Below are positions 34,654 to 47,507 of a DNA stretch of 64,000 nucleotides, in pieces. A program made the translations under genes and the position numbers. The stretch is taken from contig OY282607.1 of assembly GCA_958298945.1 (NCBI GenBank), positions 74,268,868 to 74,332,867 on the forward strand, given 5' to 3'. The notes beneath the pieces are model-generated. The model ran no database searches. It worked only from the letters and a program-made list of their open reading frames with translations, and was not told the origin of the DNA. This DNA comes from Atherix ibis. Its lineage: Eukaryota > Arthropoda > Insecta > Diptera > Athericidae. Position 1 is the first letter of the stretch; every line of letters begins with the position of its first letter.

Positions 34654-35253
34654 CTACACCTGTGATAGTCGCTCGATTGGAAGAGGGCAGTATTCCGGAG
34701 CAAGCATATTTCCACGAGATCCATTTTGGGATGCTATTGAGATCTTTGTGGATGATAATTTCGCTTCGTATTCAAAACTGGAGACTGCCGGTGTAGTTTG
34801 TGATTGAATTTGGGGTGCTGGTAAGGGTAATGGTATAGAAGGAGGCTGAGGGGCTGATACGTGTCGCTGCCGATCGTGCCGTTGATGCCGCGCATCAACC
34901 ATCTTCTTTACGTAAGGCTGCTGCTTTTCTGCGCTGATGGCGGTACTTGTGTCTGATGATCGTGAGGTACTGTCGCCATGTTTCGAATGGTGGTGCTTCA
35001 TTTTGGTAGTGTGTTTCGCTGAGATTTTCGCACTCAGTTCAGATGCTATTGATCGCAGATGTTTACCATTGGTTGTATTGATCTGTGAAGACTTTTTTAG
35101 TGGTGGTGATGGGTTACTTCCAGGTGTTCCTGGTCTAGACTTTGACTCCGAATTTTTACTCGAATTTGAGGTCTTATGTTCTGCAGCCTCGGCATTGGTT
35201 ATATCATTTTGTTTTTTCCATTTTGTACGACGATTTTGAAACCAAATTTTTAC
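34654..35253 (-). CDS. 3' terminal coding exon of an NK-class homeobox gene (NK7.1-like)
   Basis: A transcription factor exon. The acceptor TTGCAG ends at 35254, and the exon opens with VKIWFQNRRTKWKKQ, the third (DNA-recognition) helix of a homeodomain; splitting before this valine is a classic homeobox intron position. The arginine/lysine-rich end continues as NDITNAEAAEHK. From memory this resembles NK7.1 proteins more than slouch/NK1, but I could not search. The remaining 170 or so residues are low-complexity: Ser/Pro and Lys-rich, then HRQRHDRQRH-like basic stretches and a proline-rich PPSIPLPLPAP segment, ending SQV before the stop at 34654. The first two helices must be encoded upstream (above 35254), and I found no such exon in this window. 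It is more GC-rich than its surroundings, as expected for a conserved exon. Confidence 0.88.
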   Translation of the reverse strand, partial: VKIWFQNRRTKWKKQNDITNAEAAEHKTSNSSKNSESKSRPGTPGSNPSPPLKKSSQINTTNGKHLRSIASELSAKISAKHTTKMKHHHSKHGDSTSRSSDTSTAISAEKQQPYVKKMVDARHQRHDRQRHVSAPQPPSIPLPLPAPQIQSQTTPAVSSFEYEAKLSSTKISIASQNGSRGNMLAPEYCPLPIERLSQV

Positions 35254-37179
35254 CTGCAATGATAGAAACAGAAAATATTCTATAATAAGCTGATATTTTT
35301 ATGATATGATATATCTTAGGTTTAGATTAGTAATCGATCAACAAAGGTATTGGTTCACAAATTATTAATAGTGAACTATATACAAAAATATTGATTACAA
35401 ATCCATAGTAGCTACATATTCAATCTATCCATACTTATAGACGACGATAATATAGAAATCTTGATTTTCTTTACTTTCAGACCTAAGTATTCTTTGAGTA
35501 TAACAATATTTTTTTTTAAATTTCCACTTCCTTTTTATTAATAGAAAATATTCTATATCATAATGTAATTTCAACTATAACGATACAATAACTTGATGAT
35601 CCTATATTTTCAATGCAAATTTATTCATATACATACATTTTTAATATTAATAAATTCACTTAAATAATTTTCCATTAGTATCAGTTGAAAAAAAATATAT
35701 AAGAATAAAGTATTTTATTAAAATTTTAGTATCAGTTGAAAAAAATTAAAAGAATAAAGTATTTTATTAAAAATAATCAACTCAAAATAGATTTTTCTAC
35801 TTTAAACTATAATAAATTTTTTTGGAGGAAAAAAAAAATTTTTTAATACGCATTTTTATAGCAACTCTAGCAAATAAACTGTCCAATTAAAATAATATTA
35901 AAGTTTTTCAACAGAAGCATATTTAAATTTATATATGAATTAATAATCAAAAATCATGTTAATAGTTTTAATATGCTGCCATTTTTTGTTTCTTTAAGAT
36001 AATTAAAAAAGAAAAATGGTCCACATAAAAATAACATGGAAAAATTTCAAAATTCAAATATTATTTAATAAAAATTTGTAGGAGTCACTCCAATTAAATT
36101 TTAATTGATTTCATAGAAATTGATAATGAAATGGCAACAAACAAAAAAAAGCATGAATAGACATAATATTATTTATGTGAAATATTTATTGTCACAGTCA
36201 AGCTAAGACATTTTCAAAATAAATAAAAAAATCAAAATTTTGTAGTATTAATAAAATATATACTATCGATTCTAGGAACTGTAGTTGTTTAAGAAATTTT
36301 CCTAATATCAACCCGAAATAAATTGCTCAGAAAAACTTTTCCGTGTTGTCCCACTTTTTTCATTCTTTAACATAGAAAATAAAAAAAAACAAACTCGTTT
36401 AATAGGATCATCGTCAATAGTTATCTTATCGTTATGCTATAATAATAAATATAACATTAACTCATATTAAAATTGAATGATTTTTTCCAAAGTAAAAAAA
36501 GCAATTAAATTAAGACCGCGCCTTCTTTTTTTAAAAATTAAATGGCCTTATTCAAAGTAATAACCGCCTCTCTATTTTTACGATTAAATTGTTGGCTAAA
36601 GTTATATTATATCATTGCCATATAATATATACTATTACGGTCCCACTCTAGCTAAGCTAAACACAAATGAATCACTAATAAGAGAAAAAGATATTTATTA
36701 TGATAAAACACGCCCAGATTTAAAACTGTTAAAATCATTTTCACCAATGCTGCGGCGTGAAGAAATTTAATTTGTTGCTAAATTTATACACGTCGGAGTG
36801 GCTTTTACAAGAACTCTTTTTATTGAATAAATGCCAGAAATTTAAATCAAAATATATAAAGAAAATTTTATTTATATATTTAAAATGAAGTAAATTTTAT
36901 AGTCATATAAATAATTTCATCAATCTTAACCCCATAAATAATATTATAATCGTTGTGTAAATGCTGTAAAAAATGATGGCGCTATGTGAGAATGACTACA
37001 ATAGAATATTAAATTGCCTCGTTTTTATATAGCCTAGTTTTTTCTTAAATATTTCTTTAAAAATAAAATAAAATATAACATAAAGAGACTACAAAAGTAA
37101 TATTTGGTTTTTTTTGTTTGTTTGTATAATGACTATTTTTTAGGGATAACTTAAATTTTCAACTGCATCCATAATCGGT
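35254..37179 (-). other. Start of a very long homeobox intron
   Basis: AT-rich DNA upstream of the homeobox exon. No exon is seen. It includes a tandem duplication at 35675-35775 (listed separately). Confidence 0.5.
35675..35775. repeat. Two-copy tandem repeat of about 50 bp
   Basis: TTAGTATCAGTTGAAAAAAA followed by AGAATAAAGTATTTTATTAA occurs twice back to back, starting at 35675 and 35726, with a small length difference in the A-rich centre. Confidence 0.85.
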
Positions 37180-38005
37180 AGAGCAGAATTTTTTTTTCAA
37201 TGATTTTATTCCGTTTTTATATATCTATGGTATCATTTTTAAAGTAGTTCCCTTGGGAAGCTATACTTCGGCTTTGGCGTTGTTTAAACTATTCGCGGCA
37301 GTGCTAGAAAGCCTCGACTAGAACAGTGTTCAGTTCCTCGGTTACTGTCCTTTGCGCTACCGACAGTACCAAGATGGCGTCCTTTTAAATGATTTTTGTT
37401 TTTGGCGAACAAAAATTCAAGCGGACTTAGATCAGATAAATATATGGTCTTGGAGACCATTAGAAACCTTTTTCCGACAAAAAATCGTTTATAGAGATGG
37501 CCGTGTGAAAGTCTGACCTCACAAGATCCTTCACACATATCACATTTTTATCAGTTTTTAATGTTAAAAGTCACGCTGAGCGAGGTTCGTTATCCACTGC
37601 TTCTCGGCCCTCCAAAAATCTATTATTTTAGCGAAAAATTGTGTTCGTGATAAGGAATGTTCCCCATAGGCTTGTTGTCACTTTTCCTTAATGAAACTCG
37701 TTGATTCACTAAGCTTAACACAAAATTTAAAAACTTGCTGTTCCATAATGTGGAACGCCCAAAAAAATACAACTTCACTTATCGCGTTCTGGGCAGTCCG
37801 TGAAAAGAGAGGCCAAAGAACCACAGAAATCCCTTTTTCTGCCAAAAACTTGTTGATAGAGATAGCCATGAAGGCGTTGTTATCCAAGCGTCTGCAATAT
37901 CCGATCTGACGCGAAGAACTTTTTTCTGAGCCTTTCAAGACCTTTTTATTACGAGAGTTTCAATGTATTTGAAGGTCTCACTGAGCAAATTTCGCTTCAC
38001 ATCGA
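37180..38005 (-). mobile_element. Degenerate mariner with transposase C- and N-terminal remnants
   Basis: The minus strand reads LSPLEFLFAKNKNHLKGRH and LGTVGSAK (37440-37370), matching the mariner line PDLSPCDFFLFPKLK...HLKGRHFGT, and, higher up (about 37760), MEQQVFKFCVKLSEST, the transposase start. The centre is deleted. The N-terminal part seems partly duplicated up to 38005. The LINE derivative L3 is inserted at 38018. Confidence 0.65.
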
Positions 38006-38018
38006 AAAACACACTCTT

Positions 38019-38794
38019 TTTTATTTTTTTATTTGACAGGTTTTTCGTTTCTACGTTATTGTACAATTTTTACATAACACATATATGCATTTTATACACA
38101 TAGACATGAGACATAGTCGCTCCTATGGAGCATATAGCGGCACTAGAGACTCTGTGAACTCTCTCCATCTGCTTCTGTCTTGGGCTAGCCTTTTCACTTC
38201 CGACCATGACTTGCCAATTTGTTGGTGTTCGCGCGCGACTGATCTTCTCTAAGTGGTCCTTGGTCGTCCTCTGCTGCGATTGCCCTGTGGGTTCAAATCT
38301 AGTGCCATCCTTGCTATGTCCGTATGTGGTTTTTCGCAAGGTGTGGCCAATCCAACTCCATTTCCTGCGTTTTGATGTCAGCTATCAGAGGTGTTTGCTT
38401 CGTGAGAAGAAGCAGCTCATCGTTTGTTATCCAGTTCGGCCAGATCTTGCTTATACGCCTCAAGCATCTGTTCACAAATGTTTGAGGCTTACGAGTCGTG
38501 CTGTCGGTTACTTTCCATGTTTAGCAACCGTACAGCAGGACTGGCTTGACGTTTGAACTGAATATTCGAAGTTTGAATGCTATGGAGAGGTGGTCCGGAT
38601 GCTTCCTTTTGTGCTGTTTCTTGATAAGGTGTTTTTTTTTTATAGCTTGCGGCTTATCAGGCCAGAGAAGCAACACTCAGTGACGTTGGGGGACCCTACG
38701 GACTACATATATATATAAGGCTTGTAGTCGGCCTCTCACCCCGGCACCAATGCCGAGATGGTGGTCGACTTGACCACTGCACCACACACACGGC
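38019..38794 (-). mobile_element. Chimeric non-autonomous retroelement copy L3, A box head plus LINE 3' end
   Basis: Flanked by a 13-bp perfect duplication AAAACACACTCTT (38006-38018 and 38795-38807). Read on the minus strand it starts GCCGTGTGTGTGGTGCAGTGG, with the A box kept. It then lacks the segment holding the anticodon-like arm and B box found in L2. The shared 5' region, the same junction into the LINE reverse transcriptase tail (PDHLSIAFKLRIF, then ETW-type motifs), and the CSIGATMSH 3' end follow, finishing in an A-rich tail at the low-coordinate end. It is inactive for coding. Confidence 0.88.
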
Positions 38795-38807
38795 AAAACA
38801 CACTCTT

Positions 38808-40439
38808 GATAAGGAATTTTTTCCATAATAATATACAAGTTATGTGTAGCGGAAAACACCTCGTATCAACGTTTTCAAAAAATCAATTCGATAATCTAAC
38901 AATTTTCTCATTTTTAATATTAACGTAAAACTACTAATAGTTTATAGTTAATCAAATTTAATAAGAAATGAAATAATTATTTTTTTATTTTTAAGAGAAA
39001 GAAAATTGCTCTGAAATCATCGACTGTAAGTAAATTAGATCCACCGGAAATGGACAATTTTGATTTGAATCAATTAAGATAAAACACTCACGCTTTTAAA
39101 TCATAGAACTTATTTCTAATGTTAATAAAAATTATTCTTCTTCTAAAAGTTAATATGAATACTATCAATGGTGGACAGTTGCTATTAATTAAGAGCAATA
39201 CTAACTCAACTTAATGTGGATAATTGGAAAAGCAACGAACTAAATACAAAGAATGGAACGTACTAAAGTAAATTTTCTTAATTAATTTTTGATCTTCCAG
39301 TGTGTTCTATCATCTTGTCGTGTTGCCTTTTCACATCCTAAACAAGAATATCCATATTTATTTTCGTCTATTCAATAGTGATAATTTTCTTTGAGCTGCT
39401 CCCACCATTTTTCATCATTCTCTGTCACCCTTTAAGAAGAGAATTTTCCTGGATTAGCTTCAAATCTTCTTATGACTAGGTCTGCATTTCCCATCATCTT
39501 AGATCTGGATGTGGCCGACTAGATACGATAATTCCCTGGACTATAGTACCATGTCAGAAGATGTACTTAATTGAAATAATGTCGTCGCCGTGACTCATAA
39601 ATCATCCAAAGTGCATCGAAACAGACTGACTGATGTCATTTACTGTTTCCTGTTCGCTAATTCGAATCGAGTGTACATTCAGCTGCGTTTCGATGCATTT
39701 TCTTCACATTTGGTTCTTTGAAATCTTCAAATCGTTGCAATTTATATTAGATTTGCATTTCGAGAAATTCTATATCCAAAAAAAAAAAAAAAAATTATAT
39801 TCCTAGTAAAAATTTATGCGTGAAATTATTTTAATCGTTTTTTAAAGTCATCTGTATTTATCATTGTCAGTAGCGTGATGTTGCTAATTTTATTTAATCT
39901 ACTAATGAGACATACTTTAAGGACAACTATATAGGCAAACAATTTAAAATTCTGGTGTGAATTCCATCATTAAAGTTAACCAATAATTAAGGACCTACAT
40001 TTTCATTTTATGTTTGCAATTACTTATAAATTAAAATCTAAATGAATGTAAATGATCATACATTTTCAATATAATAAATGCTTATTTATTTTAAATTTAT
40101 CCCAAATATAAAGTATTACAGGTTATGTTGTTGGATGGCAATGGCTTCAAAATTTCATTACAAGTTTGTTTAAATGTATCATACAAACTTTTAAAAAAAC
40201 TTCGAAATACAGTTTCTATTTCTAAAAATAATTATTTATAGATGTCAACATTTATAGTATATTGTGAGTTGAAATTAACTTTTATAATTTCTGTATTTTC
40301 CTCTATACTTTATAACCCGGTAAGACATCCTTAAAAACTATTTTTTTTTAAATACCAGCAATATTGCCTCTAATAATATGATATTATCATTATAATAAAT
40401 CATAACTGTCATGTATAGCCTTTGGCAAATTTAGTCATG
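38808..40439. other. AT-rich intronic or intergenic DNA
   Basis: No coding frame is recognised. The stretch 39290-39760 is less AT-rich than its surroundings and could be an old element, but I cannot identify it. Confidence 0.3.
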
Positions 40440-41100
40440 GAGCCATACAAAATTGAAAGTGTTCCACATGTTTTATGGAAATTTGCGTTCTGCCAGAAAT
40501 GCATTTCGGGCATTGCGTAATTTTTTTCGGTCAATCTAACCGGCTATCTGCGACAACAATATGAAATTTGAAGAATCTGCGTCAGTACAAAACCTGGGAG
40601 CACCAGTGCGTCTTTGTGCAGAACGTTTGACCGATAATATTAAAGTTGCGGAACAAGGTTTGTGACAGACCTGAACATTCACAGCATCACCTTTTCTGTA
40701 GCAACACTTAGCTAATTTAAATAAAAAAAACTAATTGATAGACGCCGTATATTGATCACTGTATGCTCGAGCAAGAATCAGTTGATACCCGATTTTCAAA
40801 AAAATAATGATGAGCGATGAGACACATTTCCACCTAAACGGATACATTAACATTAAAAGCTGCTGCATAATTCTCATGTATTTAAAGAACAACTTATGTA
40901 CGAGTCGCTATTTGCTGCGGTTTTTGAGCTGACAAAGTCGCTATTTGGTGCGTATTTCTTCGAAAATAATCCCGCCATAACAGTGAACGGTGAATGTATT
41001 GTGATATGATACGAAAAATTTATGGCGTGAATTGGATGACATGAACTTGTAGCGTTGTCACTTGTAACACAGCACATAAAACAATGACCCTATTTGCAAA
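40440..41100 (+). mobile_element. DDE_3-type transposase relic with helix-turn-helix, copy D2
   Basis: The plus strand reads GNLRSARNAFRALRNFF, KFEESASVQNLGAPVR (the N-terminal DUF4817-like helix-turn-helix) and SDETHFHLNGYINIKSC, then, after breaks, GAYFFENNPAITVNGE-like sequence and a remnant of the WPELDDM line. Many stops and frameshifts make it dead. It is the only copy with a clear N-terminal domain. Confidence 0.75.
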
Positions 41101-41350
41101 TGAAATTCCTAGGATACATTATCTAAAGAAACAATGGGGTTTTGTTTATATCTGAGATATTGAGATTTGACAAAATTTTACTTATATCTGAAAGAACGTG
41201 AAAAGTAAGGTCTATGCTAATTAGCTTGAGACGATTCTACAGTTGAAGGACGAAATCATATGTCCTATAAATGAGATAACAACTCGAACTATGCAAAAGG
41301 GGCCTGCAAAATGTTGATAAGCATATTCTGTTTTGTCAGAGGATATTCTA

Positions 41351-42205
41351 TTGGGTGAATGTAAAAGTTATGACCGTTTTTTACATATACAATTAAACAT
41401 TTTTTTTTAGATTTGTATTATTTATTTAATCAATTATATAATTTCCATCCGTTCTTATAACCTTCTCCCATCTTTCTATTAACTTATTAATACCATTAGT
41501 GTAAAATTCCGTGGATTTTGAAGCGAAAAATGTAGTAAGGGATGTTTTTACCTGCTCTATTGTATCAAATTTTTTATCATTTGAAAAATTTTGCAGTAAT
41601 CGGAATAAATGAAAATCGGAAGGAGCAAGATCTGGAGAATACGGTGGATGCTTGATAACATCCAAATTCAACTCATTTAGCTTGTGTTGGGTCATCATAA
41701 CCACATGTGGTCGCGCGTTGTCGTGATGAAACACTACCCCTTTTCTGTTTACCAATTCTGGTCTATCCTTTTGAAGGGCGATGTTCAATTTGGATAATTG
41801 CTGACAATATCGTTCTGCTGTAATTGTCTGATTGCGTTCCAAGAGTTCAAAATACACAACACCCTTACAATCCCACCAAACACAAAGAATAACTCTTTTT
41901 GATGGATTTCGGCTTTCGAAGTTGTTAATGGGGCTTGTCTAGGTATAGCCCAATGTCTTTTTCTTGTCACGTTGTTGTACACGATCCATTTCTCATCTCC
42001 CGTTACCAAACAATGCAAAAAAGGTTCATGTTTTTTGTCTCGCACTCAAAGCAACGCACGTTAAAACACGATCCAATAAATTGGCAGCCGACAATTGATG
42101 AGGTATCCAAACGTCGTACCGCGAAACCATCCCCATACGCTTCAAATGGCTTAATATCGACGCGATCTTCCTGGTGGTTAGACGTTGGTTTGTCAACATG
42201 ATGAA
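41351..42205 (-). mobile_element. Mariner element M4, 5' part missing
   Basis: The minus strand encodes a SETMAR-like mariner transposase. A helix-turn-helix piece (42200-42080: RLTTRKIASILSHLKRMG, then YDVWIPHQLS) is followed by LVTGDEKWIVYNNVTRKRHW (first D; 42010-41930) and a frameshift. The long open part (41857-41426) has VVFHHDNARPH, PPYSPDLAPSDFHLF and a C-terminus NGINKLIERWEKVI...YIID. A TA and the terminal sequence TTGGGTGAATGTAAAAGTTA mark the 3' end at 41351. The other end appears truncated near 42205. Confidence 0.87.
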
Positions 42206-42399
42206 GTAAAAAAAAATCATTTTACAAAAATATAAGGATAAATTATAACACCAAAATCTGCGTTCTTATTGAATAACCTTACATATGCATTTTATATTTT
42301 TCGATAAGATGTATTCTTAAATATAATGTTTAAAATAAAAGCACCTCTACTGATAAATCTATTTTCAAAAATTTAATATTTTAATTTATTGTTTTATTA

Positions 42400-43250
42400 T
42401 AGGAATTATTTAATTAAAAATAATAATAGAGTCTCTACAAATGAAAACTTTTTTTTTATTAAATGAAACACACATTTGTAGACTTTACCATTTATGAATG
42501 AATATTCACCACGACTACGTTTCCAGACATCGATTCTATTCACAAAATTTTCAATATTATTTTTGCATAATTGTGGCTCTATTCCGTGTCTGAATTGTGT
42601 TTGGACTATTCTCATAACCCTTATCTTGAACATATTCCCACAAGAGGCAGTTCAACGGCGTTATACCACATGGATTTGCTAGCGAATTGACATCACCCCA
42701 GTCGTCGATATCGTCCGTGTAATCAAAAAAAAGCTATAAAAAAAACGATCAATGTAGCGCACTACATTGATAGTTACTATAGCACCAGCCTCATTTTGAA
42801 CCATGATGCCTGCAGCCCAAAAAAGCACCGTACAGTGACACATGATGAATGTAACAATTGCTTTATAACTGCTCTTGGATTTTGAGATGCCCAAATGCTA
42901 AAAGTTTAAAGGTTAAAATAGCCGTCTAAGTGAAAATCAGCTTCGTCTGAGTTGATTTTTTCTGGAAAACCAGCACAATTTTCAATAACTGAATCAGCGA
43001 AATTTTGACGTTAAAAATAATATGGTGTCTTTAATTCTTGAACCAATTAGACCTTATAAGGCTTAAGGTCCTGATGCAAAATACACCATTTGGTCATTGT
43101 GGCCGGTCTATATGCTAATATTGTACAGCTGAACGGCCTGTACGAATCAGTACCGAATCAGTCCAAATTCTTGATCGAAGGCTCATATGGACAATCATTA
43201 CGACCAAAACTATCGCAAATTTGATGTGCCTTTAACATTTCAATCATTTT
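42400..43250 (-). mobile_element. DDE_3-type transposase relic, copy D3
   Basis: The minus strand shows, from high to low coordinates, LHQDLKPYKV-like sequence near 43080, SDEADFHLDGYFNL and SIWASQNPRAVIK near 42960-42900, MVQNEAGAIVTINVVRY near 42800, SLANPCGITPLNCLLWEYV near 42660, and IENFVNRIDVWKRSRG near 42540. The order matches D1 and D2. Several frameshifts make it dead. Confidence 0.7.
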
Positions 43251-46220
43251 CATAATGGATTTGTATTATTTTAATACGATTTACGAGCAAAATTGAAGAC
43301 ATTATAACAATGTAAGTCTTCTACTATGCACTTATATAGTTAATTTGAATCCCATTTTAAAAAAATGTTTTAATTGGTAGAGCCGAAGTTAAGAAAACAT
43401 CTCACGAAAACGCCGTTATTTTGAGAGTTATTAATTAAGTTAAAAAAATAAAAAAATAAAATAGAAGAATTTTAATTTTAATTATAAATTGAACAAAGAA
43501 AAAATAGTAATTAAAAAAAAAATACCATATATTGTATATTACTTGTTTTTTTTTTCACAGGACATTTCCATAAGAGTTATTGATCTCCAATTTCCAAAAA
43601 AGGTTAATTTTAGTTATAGAAAATATTAATTATATATAAAGAATTTTTTTATGAAAAATCTTAGCATACGGATTATATAAATATTGAATATTTTCATAAA
43701 AAACCCTGCATGATATTGTATAAAAATAATATAACTCGAATGAATCTTAAATACTTATTATCTTGTAATAAATTTTACTAATCTCAAATTTATCAACTTA
43801 AATTTGCATATAATACACGAATAACTTTGGAAATATATAATCATAAAAATAAATATTTTGGTTTTATTTAAATTATGTTTGAATGCCAATAATTACAATA
43901 TCTTCGTTAGATGCAATAAAAAAACCAACAGTATAATCAGTTTTTTTACTTAGTTCACATCAGGTTTTTTCATAATTAGTGTCAAATATGTTCACCTATT
44001 CGTGTTTTTCCCAATGAGGGACATATTGACATAAAATTTCTTACTGGATTCAACATTTCACATACTAATTTCAGAAAAGTAAATATTTATTTACATTTTT
44101 TTCGATTCACAACAAAAAAAAATGGAAATAAAAATAAGAATATTAGAAAAAATATTCTCTTCTTTTAAATACGTTCATTTGTTTTAAACATGGAACGTTT
44201 GTCACTAGAAATCCTGTGAATTGATTTGAAGCAAACCTCAAGTATGTCAATAAAATGTGGCAGATAATGAGAGGGCGACCATCATGGTAATGTCTGATAT
44301 ATGTACAACGTACAAAATGGGGTGAATGTATAAGGACTACACCTCTGCTGTGTTTAGATGTTCATATGTTTTTGAACATAAATAGAAAATGTAATTCACT
44401 TTGACAAATCACATAATTGATAATACAAGATCCGAAACTAAAAATACACAACCAAATGATCAAATGGGTCAAAAGTCTGCTGCAGTATTTAACTAGAAAT
44501 TTTTTAGCAGCTTTTGATGTTCAACATTGTCACTCAAAATATTTCAAATTGTCAAAGATAAGATGAAATTTTTTTTCGTCTAAATATTTTTCGTTTTCTT
44601 TCATTTTTTTCAAGACTTTTTTTAATCAGAAAATGAGAGAATATTATTTGAGAAAAAATATATATAAGTAGTACAGTAGTAAAATGTATTTATTATTATT
44701 GTGAAAAATATTAAGAAACAAAACTTTTCTTTTAGCAAAACGGGATGATTTTACGTACAATCACCTCGTTGGTATTATATTAGTAATTGGGGAGTATATA
44801 TTCCGTTACTCTATTTTTGATTTTGATGTTAAATAACTCATTTCTGGCGACGTTAAATGCTTGCAAATCATCTTTGTATAAACAAAATACTTAAATACTT
44901 GCTGTCAACAAATATTTTTACGAAAACAATATTGATTTTTTTAAATATATTTTCAAAACATAAGGTAAAAGAGCTCTGTACAATTTAGTATTAATTTATT
45001 TTTAATGAACAAACAAATATTGTGCTATTTTCATTACAAAATGAGACCTGATTTTCTTTAAATGCTTTTTGTACAGTAAAAATTATGATTTTTAAAGAAA
45101 ATATACATTTTATTTTTAAACATAATTGATTATTTAGAAGAAAAAAAATAATATCGATTTTTATTTTAAAAAATATTATTACTCAGAAGAATGTAAATGT
45201 TATTTGATTTAAAAATTCAATGTTTAAACGTAAGATTGCCGATTTTTCTGCAAACATACTGTCATTGGTACTCTTCTTACAAAATAAATATTTTGAATTT
45301 TACAATTAATTCAAATAAGTTTAATATTAAATTCATTTATGAGATTTATATTCTAGAAAAAAAAACTTATTTAGACTGCAGTGAAGGCTTTTGTCTTAAT
45401 ATTGTAGATAAATGAATAATTTTCTTAAAAATTTAATAGAAAATGTAAAAGTATAATCAGTATAATTAATAGTTCTTTTTATTCAAATATATAATTCATA
45501 CTAATTTTTATTTTTTTTTATACAATATATAGTCTAAATTTTGGTTTCGGAGGGCAGTCGTTGAGAGGCGGTCAATAGAGACTACTGATGGGCCAGATCG
45601 GTTTTCTTGCCGGCTTACTACAATACAATATAAACTATCTTACAAAAAATTCGGAAGAAAAGTGAAACAACAAGAATGATTTTTGTTTTACTGAAATGAA
45701 TACAAGAATTTCTCTTGCAAACTTCAAAAAAATAATAAAATATATAATAATAATAATAATAATAGAGGATTGTAGTTATTTATTTAATGAAAACAATTAA
45801 CAAAAATTCACATTTCTTTATAAAAAAAAACGGAAACTATTTCATTTATCTACCATTCATACTTTCACACACATAGGAAATGTTTATATAACATAGAGTT
45901 ATTATAAATAAACAAAACAAAGCATTTTTTTAATATTTTCAAGAAGCCGAAGAGAATTAATAAAAATTCACAAATAATTATAACTAAAATTCCATTTTAA
46001 TAAATTCAAATAATTTTAGTAGTAGCTTCTTACCTAAAACATTATAATATTGTAAATAAAATTCTCAAAATGGTAAATTAAACTTTAAGCCAATATCTAT
46101 TCATAATTTAAGACTGCATTAATTTTTATAAATTATTTATTTTGTGTTTAAAAGAAAAATTAATTAAAATATAAGAAATCGGAAACGTAAATAATTTAAA
46201 TAATGAAATAAGTATTATTA
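43251..46220. other. AT-rich DNA without recognised genes
   Basis: About 3 kb of AT-rich sequence. It includes an (AAT)n run at about 45744-45764. A less AT-rich patch at 45540-45620 may be an element remnant. The plus frame 45197-45415 is not supported. Confidence 0.35.
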
Positions 46221-46222
46221 TA

Positions 46223-47507
46223 ACAGTTCAGCTGAAAAGTTGAGAACCATGACGTCTAGATGGCGCCTCTTGCAAAAATCTACTTAATTATCACAAAGCC
46301 CCATGCTTCAAATAATTCCTGTCAAAATTTGACAGCAATCGGTCGATTGGTTCGTGAGATATAGCTTTTTGAGTGGAGCAACTTTTGTTATTGAAAAAAA
46401 AAATGGATAAAGACGAATTTCGTGTATTGATAAAGCATTACTTTTTGATGAAAAAAAAATACAGTGGAAACCAAAGCATGGTTTGACAAACGTTATCCGG
46501 ACTCTGCTCCAGCTATTTCAACTGTGGAATATTGGTTTCGTCAATTTCGAACTGGTCGTACGAGCACAGTTGATGCAGAACGCAGTGGACGCCCAAAAGA
46601 GGTGGTGACGGCAGAAAACATCAAAAAAATCCAAAAAATAATTTTAAATGACCGTAAAGTGAGTTGAGCGAGAGACTCTGAAGATATCGAAAGAGCGTGT
46701 TGGACATATCGTGCATGAATATTTGGGCATGCGAAAGCTGTGTGCAAAGTGGGTGCCGCGTGAGCTCACTGTGGACCAAAAACAACAACGTGTTGATGAT
46801 TCTGAGCAGTGTTTGGAGCTGTTCAAGCGCAATAAACCCGAATTTTTGCGTCGATATGTGACAATGGATGAAACATGGCTCCGTCACCACACTCCAGAGT
46901 CCAATCGGCAGTCGGCAGAGTGGAGAGCGAGCGACGAACCGAATCCAAAGCGTGGAAAGACGCAACAGTCGGCTGGCAAGGTGATAGCGTCTGTATTTTG
47001 GGATGCGCATGGTATAATATTCATTGACTATCTCCAGAAGGGACAGACGATGAACAGCGACTATTATATAGCGTTATTGGATCGTTTGAAGAAAGAAATC
47101 GCTAAGAAACGGCCTCATTTGAAGAAGAAAAAAGTGTTGTTTCACCAAGACAATGCACCGTGTCACAAGTCGATGAAAACGATGGTCAAACTCAATGAAT
47201 TGGGCTACGAATTGCTTCCCCATCCACCGTATTCTCCAGATCTGGCCCCCAGCGACTTTTTCCTGTTTGCAGACCTCAAGAGAATGCTCGCTGGCAAGAA
47301 ATTTTAGACCGATGATGAAGTGATTGCCGAAACTGAGGCCTATTTTGAGGCAAAACCGAAAGAGTACTATAAAAATGGTATCGAAAAGTTGGAAGATCGC
47401 TATAATCGCTGTATCGCCCTCGAAGGCAACTATGTTGAATAATAAAAATGAATTTTGCAAAAAAAAATATTTCTACTGTGTTTCGTTCTAAACTTTTCTG
47501 CCGAACA
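46223..47507 (+). mobile_element. Irritans-type mariner element M5 (Himar-like)
   Basis: The left end after a TA (46221-22) starts ACAGTTCAGCTGAAAAGTTG. The right end (about 47490-47507) is its imperfect complement (AACTTTTCTGCCGAAC). The body carries one near-complete transposase frame of the irritans subfamily. The right target TA is not clear, so the last few bases are approximate. Confidence 0.85.
46403..47442 (+). pseudogene. Irritans-subfamily mariner transposase, four lesions
   Basis: The ATG at 46403 gives MDKDEFRVLIKHYFL. A frameshift in an A run (about 46455) leads to the open part 46464-46667 (ETKAWFDKRYPDSAP, RSGRPKEVVTAENIKK). A stop and frame change near 46665 precede RVGHIVHEYLGMRKLCAKW. 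The catalytic core is open (46711-47304): VTMDETWLRHHTPESNRQ (first D), VLFHQDNAPCHKS (second D) and PPYSPDLAPSDFFLF (third D). A TAG at 47305-47307 interrupts an otherwise correct C-terminus that runs to the TAA at 47440 (KPKEYYKNGIEKLEDRYN). All three catalytic aspartates survive, so this is the least damaged mariner here. Confidence 0.9.
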
